A stretch of DNA of 64,000 nt from Anthoceros angustus (GCA_010909165.1 MU008155.1:1860001-1924000); one strand, 5' to 3'; counted from the stretch's first letter, positions 15,201 through 28,175 are shown. Notes: a model not told the origin generated them from the sequence alone. Program-made: numbers and translations.

Positions 15201-18200
15201 CCTTGGTCGCATCCCTGAAGAACGTCTCTCTGCACACCGCTCTACGACAACCGGCTATTGAGCTTATGCAAGCCATCATGGTGGCGGATGCAGCAGCCTT
15301 GGGGGAGTTATCCGCAAAACATGATTCAATGAAGTCGAGATGGGGCTATCTATTAGATGATTCTTGTTATGAAGATGATGAACTTGAACTTGCTCTTGAT
15401 GCTTCGGAGTCCAATGATGGGAAGTGCTGGACATCTTTCCAAAAGGTGAACTGCATGGTCAGATCCATGGTCAAAGAAAAAGCTGACAGCTGGTTTTGCC
15501 TTCCTCTTGTATGGATGGACGGCCTTCAATCCCTCGTGCCAGCAACTGTTCCTTCATCCTTTTCCAACAGCGTTCTGTGGGCCGCATCCCGTCTCTCTCT
15601 CCTCAATCAGGATTCCACAGAGGTCCAAGGTGACCTTTTAGTGGTCCACAATGGGGTTGCCTTTTCTCAGGCTGTTGGAGCAGCCTTATACTGGTCTAGA
15701 CCTAATGGATGTGATGATGGCGATGATGGAAAGCTTCCCCTGAATGCAGTAAAGGCCAATACACATCAGGAGGAACTTATACGGGCTCTGAAAAGGTACT
15801 GAAAGGCTCGTTGGATGGTATGTTGATGAAAAATGGGCTTTAGTCACATTCTTTGCAGCATACACTTGTAGTGAGCGGTAGCAATTGAGGGCACCTGTTT
15901 ACAGAAGTTGGTGTCTGTGAAGATGTGCAGTTGTCTACTGTTCCAAATTACGGGATGAAATGTTTAAGCATTTGGCCTGGGAACCAAGAATAGCCGAGCC
16001 TATTTGTCTTCTACTTTTGGACAGTAATTCGGTATGTGGCACCGGTCAGAGAGTAGATGAAGCATATCCAATGTATCAGCTGCTTACTACCTTTGGAGTT
16101 GTCTTATTTCGGGAACAATGTGCAGACCTTGAGAAGTTTGGCGCGGGATATTCTACGTCATTTGGCCAATGAAAGTCAACTCGGGTCTGAGGAGTTGGGG
16201 ATGCTGTGCAGCTCTGACGTTGCAGTGGTTGCTGGCATCAGGGGTCTGTTACACGCTGCAAGAGTGGTATGAAGTGGAAAGTCTGGACTGTTTTCTTATG
16301 AAAAATTTCCAGCTCAACACTGGTCATGCTATGTGGGCAGGTCTTCGTAGCTGTCGTGAGGTATGCTGAGAAATCTCCTGATTTAGATCTTTGTTTCTGG
16401 TGCAGTTGCTGGCATGGCCCTTCCCAAAATGTTCTGCAGGTCTTCAACTGCTTTTCTTCCAGGCTGAAAAGCTGCTCAATTTGGACAAGAAGGTACCTGC
16501 TGTGACATCAGAATGTGGGACACCAATGAGTTCACAAGGCATCAAAATTTCCACACAAGGTGTTTCGGGCCTTACTTCTATACACAAAGCGTTGAAGATG
16601 TTGAGTGAAAACGTGTCACAGATTGTGTGGCCTCTGGTTTACAGATGTATAGTCACAGGCAAGGATCACGCCGCTGATGCAGGTCAACAGGTAGAGAGAC
16701 CCTTTGTCCCTGAACGCATAGCTGTGAGCAACCAGAGGCTGTAAGTACATGAGATTGATAATGGCACGCCCCCGTTTTCTGCAGGCAACTTTCATTCGCG
16801 TGATGGATATCTTGCCTTTAGTCTGCAATTGCGCACCAATTGGATTGAGGAGGCAGCTTTTTGGGCAAAATAACTGCACTGTGACTTCAAGGGGTGACCC
16901 TGACTGGTTTGGACAGTTTGCTAGCTGGCGTGATGTTTCAGCTCCATCAATCCACAGGCGCTGGAAGCATGCCCTGTGGACTTTCGTCAGTAGTTTCATG
17001 AATAGGGAACTGCCTGTGTCAGATCAGATTCTTGAGACGGTTCAACAGCTTCATGATGCTGGTCAGATATACCTTGTGATTTATTCCTTAGCTTTTTGTG
17101 CTTTGTTTGGTGTGTTGTCTAACAGTATTTTTTGGTCAGGCTCATGCTTTGACGATGACGAGAAGCAACATTTGAGTGCCCTTCTTGCCACTGCTCCAGA
17201 GCTAAGTCGTGAGATACGTCTCTCAGCCTCAACTGCCGAGGTTCAGGGACCAACTTATCCTGACCCGCATTTGGACCTTCATAGACGGAGCCTCAAGGAG
17301 CCATCAGACTTGGAAGATGCTGGTGATTCAGAATTATTAGACAGGATGGGAAGTGGCCACAAGGACACTGAATCAGATCTATCAGATGATGATGTTTTGT
17401 GCCTAGGTGGGGCTCAAGCAGGAAATGGGGGGATACAGCATGGGACATGTACTACTCCTGACAATAATTATACAGCACATGGGATAGGGAGAGCTCCAGC
17501 ACAGTCACTTAGTTTTAAGCGTCCATCTGTACGGAAGGCAGCCCCCAACGCATTCAGCCTCAAGAGAAACAGTACACTGGACAGTTTTTTTCAGAGGTCC
17601 CCTGGCAGTGTATGGGCCTCTGCCAGTAATGAAGCAGCAGGTGTACGCAGCCCAGTATTGTTCAACAGACCTTCAGCCAGCTCGAAAACATTGAAAACAG
17701 GTGCAAGTAAGGGCAGCAAGCTGTCTGCTCTTCGTGCAGAACACCGGTCAGATAGAGAACAACGAGCTGCGGTGGAGAGCATTGTTCGCAGTCAAGTGAA
17801 GGAGAGAGTTCAAAATGATAGAGATGCAGAGCCCAAAAGCAATGTTTCTGGAGATCACAAACCCCTTCCGACATTGCAGAATGTTGACCCATTTGACATC
17901 AAGCAGGTCAGTCAAAAGGAAGACAGTGCAGTACTGGAGTACCTTGTTCGGGATGTGGATGTGGATCCACTAGATACTGCATTAGACAATGCTGGAAAGC
18001 AGCAAGCAAAAGTTGCTCTTGCATCTGTTGCCTTTCCGAAAAGGCGTACTGTTTGTTTGGAAAGGGCAGGTGACTCATTTAGACCTGGTCATATCAGAGT
18101 TCCAGAGTCTCCTGTTAGACCACCTCCACCGAAATTGGATGATTGGTACCGGCGCATTCTGGCACTTAACTACTTTTTCACTATTGGGATAAGCACAGAC

Positions 18201-21200
18201 TCCGATGTGTCTGTTGATGATTTGCCAGAAGCAATTGTAAAGTTACCAATCACTTTCAGATCATCAGATCAGTATGTGGAGGTCTTTCGGCCTCTGCTGA
18301 TGGAAGAGTTTAAAGCACAGCTGCAGCGAGCACATGAAGAGATGTCTATGACAGATGGGATGACGGCTGGCAGTCTTGTTTTGATGTCCCTGGAACGTGT
18401 CGATGACTTCCAACGCGGCCAGTTCATAGCAGAGGCAGGCGCAGATGGTGCAGCAAGGGCATGTTCGGAAAATGATTTAGTTTTACTTACTAAGAAGCCA
18501 TTCACGGGTGATGAACAGAGTGTTCATATACTTGCAAAGGTATGAAGCATTTGTGGCATGGCTCTCATTCCCTTGTCTTTGACGGAGCGCAAGTGTTGGG
18601 GATGAGGCTCTAGACGTTATAAGTACTAACATCAATTGTTTGAACAGGTTGACAAAAGGGAGAGAGATAAAGTGAACAAGGCTGCAATAACTTTGTTGTT
18701 GAGGCTCTACCTTAACCCAAAGAACTCTCGCCTTGCAAAGGCTAAAAGGCAATTGCTGGACCGCAGTAAGTGGTGTATGACACGCTTGTTGAGCATTACA
18801 CCACAGCTACGTGAGTTCCAGGCTCTTTCTGCGGTGGCCATTTCTCCCTTCATGCCAGTTATATTATGCCCATCACCTGATCTGTCGAGCTACGGTGGGT
18901 TGAGCACGCAAGCCCGATCTGCTCACCTCCAAAATCTGCGGATTCTACCAGATCAGCTCCAGAGGAAATTAAGGTCAGAATATAATGAAAGTCAACTTGG
19001 TGCAGTTGCAGCGTCAGTTGGAAAACCCTCAAGGACTGGCATGCATCACCTGGCTCTGGTACAGGGTCCTCCAGGTATGTTGATATTTTTGAGCCTGTAT
19101 GATATTATTCTTACTGCAAATCGTGTAGGCTGCTGTAGTGGTTTTACAATAATTTAGCAGCCCTGCATCTGAGCATCTGGCAGCTCAACGGCACCAAGTT
19201 ATCTCCTCGGAGAGATATGCTCTTAACAGATTACTGACTCCAATCTATCATGCTCGCAGGAACAGGCAAGACCCGGACAATTGTAGCGATTGTCAGTGCA
19301 TTGTTAGCACTGGGGAACAGTGCTGAACCTTCTGCCAATATGGAAGAGGCATCCCATTCTCGAAACAAACCTTCTCGATTTTCAAGTGAAGCAGCTGTGA
19401 TTGCCAGGTCGTGGCAAGATGCCAGAGTGGCCAAGGATTTGATGCGGCAAGAGAATAGTACTGCTTTGCTGCATAAGAAGCAGAGGGTCCTGGTCTGTGC
19501 ACAATCCAATGCAGCAGTAGACGAGTTAGTGCTAAGATTCTGTAAGCATGGACTGTATGGAGTTGATGGCCAGATCTTCAAGCCCGATCTAGTGCGGGTT
19601 GGTAATGCTAAAGGAGTCCATCCTGACTCGAACCATGTCTTCATTGATACTCTGGTTGATAAAAGACTTGGTGAAAGCAGTAAGGAAGATGAGGGTGAAA
19701 CAGGGCAGGACCAGGCTGAAGTGCTGAAGGCCAGGTTTGAGAAGATTTGTGAGAGAATACAGGCACTTGAGGCGGCAAAGTCAGAATGCGAAGATTCACA
19801 AGACAAGCTGGCAAATGCTGGTTCAGACAATAGTGTGATGGAAGAGCAGTCAGCAATGGAAGAGAAGGATGGGGGCCCTGACAATGATGCAAAGTGGCTA
19901 CATGCTATCAAGAAACTAGGTAGGGAAGGAATTGATGGTAAGTTGAAAGCGCTTAAGAGGCAGAAACAGCAATTGTATGCAGAGCTTCGAGGGGCACAAG
20001 CTAAGAGGAACAAAGTTTTTGAAGAGAACAAGTTGAAGAGAGAAGCTGTGCGGAGGGACATTTTAAGGAATGCAGAAATAGTAATAACCACGCTTAGTGG
20101 CTGCGGGGGAGATATCTATTCAACGTGCATGGAGTCATTCACTGGCATCAAGAACTCAAAGCGACTCAATGACTGTTTCTTCAATGCAGTTGTCATTGAT
20201 GAAGCTGCGCAGGTTAGTTTGTTTGACACAGCGGTGAAGCTGGTCTTTTGTTCTTTTTCATCCCTGTGACTGAATGTGGGTATTTTACGCAGGCCCTGGA
20301 ACCGGCAACTCTGATCCCCTTGCAGCTTCTTGTACACCAAAAAGCAAGATGCATCATGGTAGGAAGTTTGTGGTAGCATGGACACATGATGCTTTGAGCT
20401 TGTGAACTATTGCAGCAGACAATCTTATTTTAGCCCATACTTGTACCAGGTCGGGGACCCAAAGCAATTGCCTGCAACAGTTTTGTCACAGACAGCCAGC
20501 AAGATGGCATTTGAGTGTAGTATGTTTGAGCGGCTGCAAAAGGCTGGCCATCCCGTCACCCTCCTTAGCATCCAAGTAAGTTTGCTCGAGTTTGTGCTTT
20601 ATTTCATGATGAGTAGTCTCTGCAAGGCGTGCGGGAGTGCGAGAGTGGTCGGTTTTTGTGTTATCAGTATGTGTTCCTACTGCTTCAGCTCACTCTGTTG
20701 TGCTTTGATTGTAGTACCGAATGCACCCAGAAATAAGGAAATTTCCGTCAGAACATTTTTATGAGAATCAGCTGATTGATGGGGAGACACTAACCGAAGA
20801 GAGTAGAACAGCAGCTTTTCACAAGGATTGGTGCTTTAAACCCTACGTGTTTTTAGACGTGGTGGATGGACAGGCGAGAGCAAGGTCGGGGTCAGTGTCT
20901 CAGTCTCTTTCTAATGAAGCTGAGGCCGAGGCTGCGGTGGAGCTCGTTCGATCATTAATTCAAAGGTAGCACTTGAAGTCGTGGTTTATTTTCCTATGTA
21001 AGTAAGATCGACTATTTGGGGATGTTGCTAATGAGCTGAATTCTGCAGGTACCCGTCTGAGAGTCTTTCAGGAAGGTTGGGAGTAATCACGCCCTACAAG
21101 CAGCAACTTGGTGTTCTACGTGACCGCTTTAAGAGGGCTTCGGGTCCTGTAGCGCTTCTGGATATTGAGTTTAACACGGTGGATGGATTCCAAGGTCGTG

Positions 21201-23995
21201 AGGTGGATATCGTGATCTTCTCAACAGTGCGTGCATCATCTGGAGCAAGTGGGAAGGGAGGAATTGGCTTTGTTGCTGATGTCCGGCGAATGAATGTTGC
21301 CCTGACTCGTGCCCGGTTTTCACTTTGGATTGTTGGAAATGCAAGCACTCTCCAGGCAAATCCTTCATGGGGCTCATTGCTTGTTAATGCTAGAAGCAGA
21401 GGTGTGATATGGTCCATACGAAGACCCTATGCACCACTGTTTCTAGAATCTGGTACACCCAAAGGACAGGAGAAAATGAAAATGGAATTTCATGACTCCA
21501 TAGAGAGGGGGATGCAGGGAGTTAACTATGCACAAAAGATGGACGTTCATCCACTGTATGAGCCCCAGAGCAAAAGGGCAAGGTCTGATCGGGCCAGACC
21601 GAGTGGCAACCTTGGCAATGGTGGTGCCCTGTATAAGCCCCAGAGCAAAAGGGCAAGGTCTGATCAGGCCAGACCGAGTGGCGACCTTGGCAATGGTGGT
21701 GCACTGTTTGAGCCCCAAAACAAAAGGGCAAGGCCTGATCACGCCAGACCGAGTGGCGACGTTGACAATGGTGGAGAAAGGATGTTGCCAGGTTTGCTAT
21801 CTGAACCTATGGTGACACAGGATGTGAGTGCGAGGGAGAATGGTGGTTCACATGAAGTTTCGTGTAAAGCTGAAGGGGCAAACATGTCAGGTCTCAATGT
21901 TGTTGAGGGTCCTGAGGGAGGGCTGGGAGATGCTTTTCAGAGTAGAATCAAAAGGCACACCGACCAACAGAAAGGCTCAAGTCTTTGTGACCCACAAGCT
22001 GGTAATCAGAGAGATGGTCAGCCTGGCCAGAGACAAGTAAGGGATAATCAGAGAGAGGACGTGCCTGGCCAGAGACGTGTTGCAGGAAGCAGATTTGACT
22101 CCCAGAAACAGGAGGGCCAGAACCACGACCATGGTGACACAAAACTTGTGAGCAGCTATTGTGAAAATGGAGGGAACGTGAAGGTCGGAAGCCTTCGTAG
22201 GCGTGCTGAAGAACCCAAGCTGGGAAGAAGTCAGCAGTATCAGGAGCTCGATCGACACACTGCTTGGAGCTCTGGAGGTGCATCAGGGGAAGTAAATGAA
22301 AGGCAAGTTGAAAACGAGGGCAACTTTAAGGAGGTAGGAGATACTCACAGAGATAGACATGAGCACAGGAGGCGTGCTGAAGACCATATGCAAGCCAGAA
22401 GTCAGCACTACCATGAGCACGATCGACGTGGTCTCGGCTCCCCTAGATTTGCGTCTGCAGAAAAAGGCCGTGATGACAGTGAAGGCAAAGTCAAGGTTGT
22501 GGGAGATAGTCACAGAGAGAGACATAAGGACAGGAGACGAGCTGAGGACCTAAAGCAAGGCAGAAGGCTGCACCATCATGAGCTTGATCGATCTGTTCAG
22601 GTATCTATGGAACGAGGTGAAAGACATCCAAGCAGGGAGGTATCTGTGGAAAGAGGTGAAAGACATCCAAGCAGGGCGGTATCTGTGGAAAGAGGTGAAA
22701 GACATTCAAGCAGGGAGGTATCTATGGAAAAAGGTGAAAGACATCCAAGCAGGGGGATGGGACGAGAACGAGATGATTGGCCCCACAAAGGGATTCGAGG
22801 TGAAACACGTAGAAGTAGGGAGGAGGAACAGGTCAGCAAGAACAAGGGTCGGCAGCCAGGGACGCATGAGGATGTTAGAGGGCACCTCCACAGTGCAACG
22901 GCCTCTGGCAGGCGTTTGAACGAGGGCACCCTCCTGCACACAAGACAAGAAGCAACAAAGGGATCAGTCGTATCTGGGGTACAGGATTTGGAAGAGAGCA
23001 GACAACAAAGGAAAGACAGCCCTAGGAGTCCTAGGCCTGCAGGCTCAAGCAAAGGGCTGGACGAAATTGCTTCAAGGAAACAACAGAGGCTAGAAGCTGA
23101 AGCAATTATGCGGAATGGCTTGCTTCCGTCGTCAAGGTTGGCAGATGCTGGGCGTCCTCCAAAGTCTTCGATCAACGAAGGTGAGCTATTTCTGCTGAGA
23201 TATGGGCTGATGTTAGGTGTCTTCGGTGGTCACTGTCTGATTTGCCCATGTGGGTTAACTTGGGCAGTCAAAGACTCGAACAGGTTTCAAGTCTGTGTAG
23301 GGTGAAGACTCGTAGGAGGAAGGAAGAGGTGTAGGTTAACGATTCGATTTCTAGGAGGGACGAAATCTTAAGCATTGGTTTTTTTTCTTTTTAATAGGTT
23401 TTCTTACAGGGTAGGTTTCCTTTCAGGGGGTTTTTACTGTTATAGAGGTCTTTTAATGCCGCTTAGGAGTACCTCTCTTTTCACAATTTCTTCTAAGGAA
23501 GTATGCTTATATGGGCCTTGGATGGTCGTGGTCAGGGCTCAGGATGGTCGTCGTCCTGGCTCATGTCATTTTGTTGGTCTGTGTCCTGCCTGGCTCATGT
23601 CATTTTGTTGGTCTGTGTCCTGCCTGGCTCATGTCATTTTGTTGGTCTGTGTCCTGGCTCATGTCATTTTGCTGGTTTGTGCTTAACAGGTAAGCGAGTT
23701 GAAGTAGACGGGAGCGCCGTGCGCCGAGCCCCCGGTAACGCTCCTGTTGGACTTGGTGGAAAGAAGGTGCATATTCAGGCCTATGATAGTACGATTGATT
23801 TTTTGAGCGAACTAGTGTACGAATGTTTGAACAGCTTTGTCCAAGCACTACCTTTTGATATGTCAACTTGCTGTTGGAGGAAAACAGACGAAGGAGAGCG
23901 CTCTGAAGGCCACCAAGGGACGTACATCTGTGGATGACATTTTGGCGGGATTAGAGTCGTTGAGCGCATCTCAAGTCAAGGGTGGCAGGATGTGA
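12260..23995 (+). CDS. SEN1: Sen1/senataxin-type superfamily 1 RNA/DNA helicase, large plant form
   Basis: SF1 helicase of the Upf1/Sen1 clade, expected in the nucleus to resolve RNA:DNA hybrids and aid transcription termination. Recognised exons: 12260-12375, 12523-12910, 13081-13195, 13338-13420, 13609-13797, 13910-14058, 14274-14404, 14509-14631, 14803-14876, 15193-15795, 15923-16031, 16126-16266 (continuing to 16360), 16463-16690, 16785-18539 (probable intron ~17062-17141), 18648-19074, 19260-20212, 20293-20358, 20450-20575, 20715-20965, 21049-23180, 23690-23766, 23888-23995. The N-terminal ~1000 residues are the helical senataxin-type region (HxWC, LDEERV, WEPR). Core motifs: GPPGTGKT (split by an intron at 19075-19259), CAQSNAAVDEL, VIDEAAQ, GDPKQLPATV, YRMHPEI, VDGFQGREVDIVIFSTVR, RRMNVALTRAR. 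A ~700-residue basic tail carries two repeat arrays. It resembles the long Arabidopsis Sen1 homologue rather than the short MAA3. A one-base shift at ~16267 breaks a conserved exon; it looks like an error. Confidence 0.92.
14200..14232. repeat. (atatc)n microsatellite inside a helicase intron
   Basis: A run of atatc pentamers lies just upstream of the acceptor at 14273. The same intron (14059-14273) also holds a coding-looking stretch at ~14093-14200 that is out of phase with both neighbouring exons. Confidence 0.7.
21555..21777 (+). repeat. In-frame coding repeat, 3 x ~25 residues, in helicase tail
   Basis: Three tandem 75-bp units encode PQSKRARSDxARPSGxLGNGG variants. Each unit carries KRAR, a basic cluster of nuclear-localisation type. 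The period is a multiple of three, so expansion or contraction keeps the frame. Confidence 0.85.
22603..22760 (+). repeat. In-frame coding repeat, 4 x 13 residues, in helicase tail
   Basis: Four 39-bp units encode VS(M/V)E(R/K)GERH(P/S)SR variants. Just upstream (about 22190-22590) a longer, more diverged repeat of the RRRAE...ELDR type occurs three times. The whole tail is Arg/His/Ser-rich and probably disordered. Confidence 0.85.
23555..23680 (+). repeat. Intronic tandem repeat, ~36-bp unit
   Basis: The words ggctcatgtcattttgttgg and tctgtgtcctgcct recur about four times inside the penultimate helicase intron (23181-23689). The frames read through this array are artefacts. Confidence 0.8.
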
Positions 23996-24704
23996 ACGAC
24001 GTGCGTGTACATTCGTACACTAGAAGCTCGGTGGGGAAAACCGTCACCAGGGGATGGGGGCACACGGTTGTTGGGCATGTAGGTACGTACATAGGATCTC
24101 CAATTTAAACCTGCTTCCAGCTCCCTTTGTCCTTGCTGGCCAATATGGCCATCGCAATAAGTGACGTGCCGACAAATCCGCGTATCCCTTCTCCCTTTTT
24201 CCGGACGCTCTTTCAAGTCCTCTCTCCTCCATCCAGGGCTTCGTGTGCCAGCGGCTGGGCAATCCTTGACGGCTGGGGTAGCACGTTCTCACGGTAGGAT
24301 ATGTCAGATTTGTCGTCTGGGCTGGCTCTCTCTCCGGATCTCTACACTCTCTACAGCTTCCGGCTCTCTACGCTGTTCATATCATCAGTGGTCACATGGT
24401 GGCTGCCTGTTGGAACTTGGGTTACGGGTTCGAAGAGACACATCGAAAATGAAGATGGAATGAGAAGAAAGTGGTAAGTTATATGCGCATCGCGAAAACG
24501 ATGCAGTGGGTGTACAAGTGGTATGACTGGTACCTACAAGAGATTGCTGTCAGGCAGACTGTATGGTACATTTTTCTTTTCCCTGATGCCTTCCCACCAC
24601 AATCGAGAAGTGGCACAGAAATAATTTGCAGTAATGAAGCAGCAACAAACACGACGATGACGGTGTGCTTGCATTGCGAATTGCGAAGCAGCAACGACTG
24701 ATAA
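23996..24704. other. Spacer between convergent genes
   Basis: About 0.7 kb between the helicase stop codon and the NRT2 stop codon, which face each other. It should contain both 3' UTRs and polyadenylation regions. No gene-like frame or notable repeat is seen. Confidence 0.5.
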
Positions 24705-26309
24705 TCAAAGAGTTGCGTTAGGAAGGGTCGCGTTTGCCACCTTGTTCCCTCGCTCGCCTTTGGCGTTCTCAGCGAACTTGAGGCTGGCTTCGTGCAACCC
24801 CTTCTGCCTCTCGGCCGCAGTGTACTCCGCGGAGTAGTAGGACTCCTCGGTGGCGGAAGCCCTGGCGGGAAACAACATGCTGCCCCACTGCGGAAAGTGG
24901 ACGGGGACGATGAGCGCGCAGCTGGCGATGATCATGATCCCCATGTATTGAATCCCCTGCTCCGTGCTGTAGGGGGCCTTGGTGAAGAAGAGGAGCGTGG
25001 TGACGATGGAGCCAACGTTCCCTCCTGCCCCCGTCATACCTGAAATGACCCCCAGAGACCTCCGGGACACGAACGGGATGATCCCGAAAGTGGCCCCGCA
25101 CGCAGCCTGGACGAAGAAGGAGAAAACAAGCATGACGAAGATAGATGCCGACAGAACCCCAAGCTTCCCCAGGACAAGGCAGAAAATGCCGCCGGCGAGC
25201 TGGAGAAGGAAGAGGCACCAGAGGCGGCCTCGCATCCCGAACCGGGACGCAGCGAGGTCGGAGAGGACGCCGCCCAGCGGGCGGGACACGATGTTGAAGA
25301 GCCCGAATGTGGCCGCGATGAGGCCCGCCGTGTGGAGGTTGAGGTTGAACCTGTCGTAGTAGTACTGCGCGATGACGTTGTCCACCGTGAGCTCCACCCC
25401 AAAGCAGTAGCCGTAGGTGAGGGCGAAAATCCACGAGCGGTAGTTGGTGATGGCGTTCCAGATCATCTTGTGCGACTGGTCGGCGGCCTTGGTCCCCTTC
25501 TTCTTGAGCGCGGCGTAGTTCCCATCGGGCAGGTCCTGGCCGAACGCCAAGCACACGAGGCCCATGAAGATGTGGAAGAAGCCGGGGACGAAGAAGGAGA
25601 GTCTCCAGGCCGTGAAATCCTCCGCCCCGATCCCCCGGATGAGCTCGTAGACGAGCGGCATGATGAGCTGCGTGGCGCCTCCCCCGAGATTGCCCCACCC
25701 CGCGGCCGTGCCGTTGGCCAGCCCCACGATCCGGCTGGTGAACAAGGAGCTCATCCAGAACTGGCAGCTGACGAAGGTGGCGAGCGAGAAGCCGATGCAG
25801 AAGCGCGCTAAGATGAAGCCCGTGACGGAGTTGACCGAGGCTATGGCGAACACGGCCGGGGCCGTGATCATGAGCAGGAAGGCGGTCCCGTAGCGAGGCC
25901 CCACCTTGTCGCACACGATCCCCATCACGAGCCGCGAGAAGACGGAGCCCGACACGGACGCGATGGCCGCGTTCCCGATGTCGAACTTGTCCAGGTCCAG
26001 GTTGTCCCGGATGACGGGGATGAGGGGCGGGGCCGCGAAGGTGGAGGTGAAGCAGAGGAAGAAGGAGAACCAGGAGATGTGGAAGGAGCGCATGTGCGGG
26101 GCCGCGAAGGACAGCAGCCGCAGCGTCTTGGCCTTGTTCTCCGAATCCACCGGGAGGGCGAACCTGCTCGGCCCCCCGTCGCCATCCTTCTGCTCCACCC
26201 CCGCCACCGTGATGGCGAACATCTGCTCCTTGCCCGTCACCCCGTGCAGGGACGTCCCGGGCGCGCCCTTGCTCTCGTGCCCGATGTTGGACGTGCTCAT
26301 TTCCGCCAT
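24705..26309 (-). CDS. NRT2: High-affinity nitrate transporter NRT2 (MFS/NNP family), intronless
   Basis: A proton-coupled nitrate/nitrite symporter of the plasma membrane; in plants it usually works with NAR2/NRT3, which is not in this window. The product is 534 residues, normal for plant NRT2. The start was placed at MAEMSTS (26309-26307) because plant NRT2 N-termini are short; the frame stays open to 26483 but that part is GC-rich leader. Seen: the plant N-terminal motifs [11 protein letters not shown] and [11 protein letters not shown], about 12 hydrophobic segments, [18 protein letters not shown] in the TM2-3 loop, the NNP signature AGWGNLGGG (TM5) and its second-half counterpart GAGGNVGS (TM11), [18 protein letters not shown] (TM7), and a polar C-terminal tail after the last membrane segment. 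The very high GC of the exon contrasts with the flanks. Nitrite reductase lies 33 kb away on the other strand. Confidence 0.96.
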   Translation of the reverse strand: MAEMSTSNIGHESKGAPGTSLHGVTGKEQMFAITVAGVEQKDGDGGPSRFALPVDSENKAKTLRLLSFAAPHMRSFHISWFSFFLCFTSTFAAPPLIPVIRDNLDLDKFDIGNAAIASVSGSVFSRLVMGIVCDKVGPRYGTAFLLMITAPAVFAIASVNSVTGFILARFCIGFSLATFVSCQFWMSSLFTSRIVGLANGTAAGWGNLGGGATQLIMPLVYELIRGIGAEDFTAWRLSFFVPGFFHIFMGLVCLAFGQDLPDGNYAALKKKGTKAADQSHKMIWNAITNYRSWIFALTYGYCFGVELTVDNVIAQYYYDRFNLNLHTAGLIAATFGLFNIVSRPLGGVLSDLAASRFGMRGRLWCLFLLQLAGGIFCLVLGKLGVLSASIFVMLVFSFFVQAACGATFGIIPFVSRRSLGVISGMTGAGGNVGSIVTTLLFFTKAPYSTEQGIQYMGIMIIASCALIVPVHFPQWGSMLFPARASATEESYYSAEYTAAERQKGLHEASLKFAENAKGERGNKVANATLPNATL

Positions 26310-26580
26310 GTCACCGTCCCGCTGCCTCCTCCTCTCCCTCACACTCCCCTTCCCTTCCCTTGCCTTCCCTTCCCTTCCCCTCCCCGCGCAATCCGCGGCC
26401 GCTGCCTCCCTCAAGCTACCGCATCTCGCTTCCCGGGTCGCAGCGGGTGGAAGCGAAGCGAGCCCTGCGGGCCCGAAATGCACGCACTGGGACTGGGAGA
26501 AGTCGCGTCTTGCGTCTCGTCCGTCGCCCCTCGCCCCACTCAGATCTGCGTCTTGACGCTATCCTGGTGCTGACTCCAGC

Positions 26581-26586
26581 TTTATA
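26581..26586 (-). promoter_or_regulatory. Possible TATA box of NRT2
   Basis: On the minus strand the sequence gaatataaag contains TATAAA about 270 nt upstream of the NRT2 start codon. This implies a 5' UTR of roughly 240 nt that includes the purine-rich (gggaa)n tract at 26345-26385. It rests on motif and position only. Confidence 0.35.
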
Positions 26587-27160
26587 TTCGGCCCGCGCCC
26601 GCATTGCCTGTCAGTTCTCCCGGGCTCCCGGCGCTGGCCCGGTTGGAGGGTTCGAGGTTCGAGGCGTCGCGGCCCGCCTCGGCCCAGGCTTCCAGGCTTC
26701 AGCCCTCGCCGCTTCCTACATCCCAATCGCTACCCGGTGTGCGCCGCGTCCCCGAACCGGGGCCCGAGCCCAGGCTCGTCACCCGTCCCAGATCTTCACA
26801 TCCCGGGCCTCCGCCGCGTCCGCCGACCCTGCTTTTCTCGAATTCCTCGCCTCCGCCCCCGCTTCCCCACTTTAGTACAATAAACAGGATCAGCTAAATT
26901 GTAGCATGTGCTTGCATGCTCTCCCGGGATACCGGGCTTTGGCATCCTGTAATCTACGCGCCACTTTTACAGGAGGGCTAGGCTAATCTGTGTCTTCCAA
27001 CACACTCTCTCTCTCTTCCCACGCCGTACCGGATTCTGCCGTCGGTGGGTCCCTGGGACTCCCTATCAACAGGAGCTCCCCTCGCTAGCTACTCCATGTC
27101 CAGACAACCTGCACATGTCACAGAATCCAAAATTGCGTATATAATTTTATATCGTTATCC

Positions 27161-27230
27161 GAGACTTTATAGAAAGATATAGAGGTGAGACTTTATAGAA
27201 AGATATAGAGGTGAGACTTTATAGAAAGAA
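27161..27230. repeat. 26-bp tandem repeat, 2.7 copies
   Basis: Units start gagactttatagaaagatat at 27161 and 27187, with a partial third unit at 27213. They are essentially identical. Confidence 0.9.
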
Positions 27231-28145
27231 AAGAGATGGAAAAAATACCATCTACATGGAGAAAAAAAAGGGGTCAACCTGACAAAGGGCACCATGCTAA
27301 GGGACTAACTCCGGTGATAGTTTTTCTCAAAACTATCTACAGTCCTAAGAATATTGTGATGGGGATAAGAAAGGGTTTAAAAGGGATCAACCCAACAAAG
27401 GACACCAGGCTTAGGGGACCAACTCCAAAAAAAAGCCACCTCCCCTGTGCTAGTCGCCGGCGCCCTCTGTAGCACCACCTTCGACAACGCCCTCTGCAAG
27501 GCGATGGATACCCATTGCCTGAAGAAAGACACAATACAAGAAAGGGGGAGACCAACCCCATTCCTACAATCATGGTAAGCATTAGCACAGGCCTTGAGGA
27601 ACTTCGAAAAGTCCCAACCCATGGCTCCATTGAGTCTCGATGGTGAGGGGGATAAAAGTGTGGTCGTTCTACATAGGAGAGTACTTGTGGACCTTGGCCG
27701 TCGCACAGCCTTTCACCGCCCAATCCAGGGGGTTGAGGATAACATGCTCACAAACACTGTCTTGCGTGGAGTCCATTACAACCACATCAGCGACGCGATA
27801 GAAGCCTGGTCCCCCGGGTCAAGAAAAGGTAAACCCTGAGAGACGCACCATTGAGCAAGGTGTAGGGATGCTCCCTATAGGGAAAAAAGTTCTTTTACTA
27901 CTTGTCAATACAATCTGTAAAATATTTTCTTTTATTGAGTTATCATTGTATCTTCCTTCTCATTTAGATTCGGATCAACTTTTGGTCAAATTCAAGCTAT
28001 TATTTTTGTATGGGGATATGAACCTAGTCGTATTTGCAACAAACAAACCAAGGAATATGGGCAATGTATTTGATAGTATTGAAAAGCCTAGAATCAATAT
28101 TTTTTCCATAATGTGAGAAGAGAAGGATTACTTCCCTTCAACAGC

Positions 28146-28175
28146 AACCCCTTTCTGTCTGGGTAGAAAGGGGTT
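28146..28175. repeat. 11-bp inverted repeat (hairpin)
   Basis: Arms aacccctttct (28146-28156) and agaaaggggtt (28165-28175) are perfectly complementary around an 8-nt loop. A related segment in reverse orientation lies at about 57217-57243, so this is a dispersed element fragment rather than a terminator. Confidence 0.6.

Noticed and set aside
24769-25914. 381-codon minus-strand and several plus-strand frames inside NRT2
   Set aside because: Shadows of the very GC-rich NRT2 coding sequence; Arg/His-rich composition, no motifs.
26310-26483. 58-residue N-terminal extension of NRT2
   Set aside because: Plant NRT2 proteins start close to the LHGVTGKE motif, and a TATA-like box and purine-rich leader fit an untranslated region. 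The start MAEMSTS gives the normal length.
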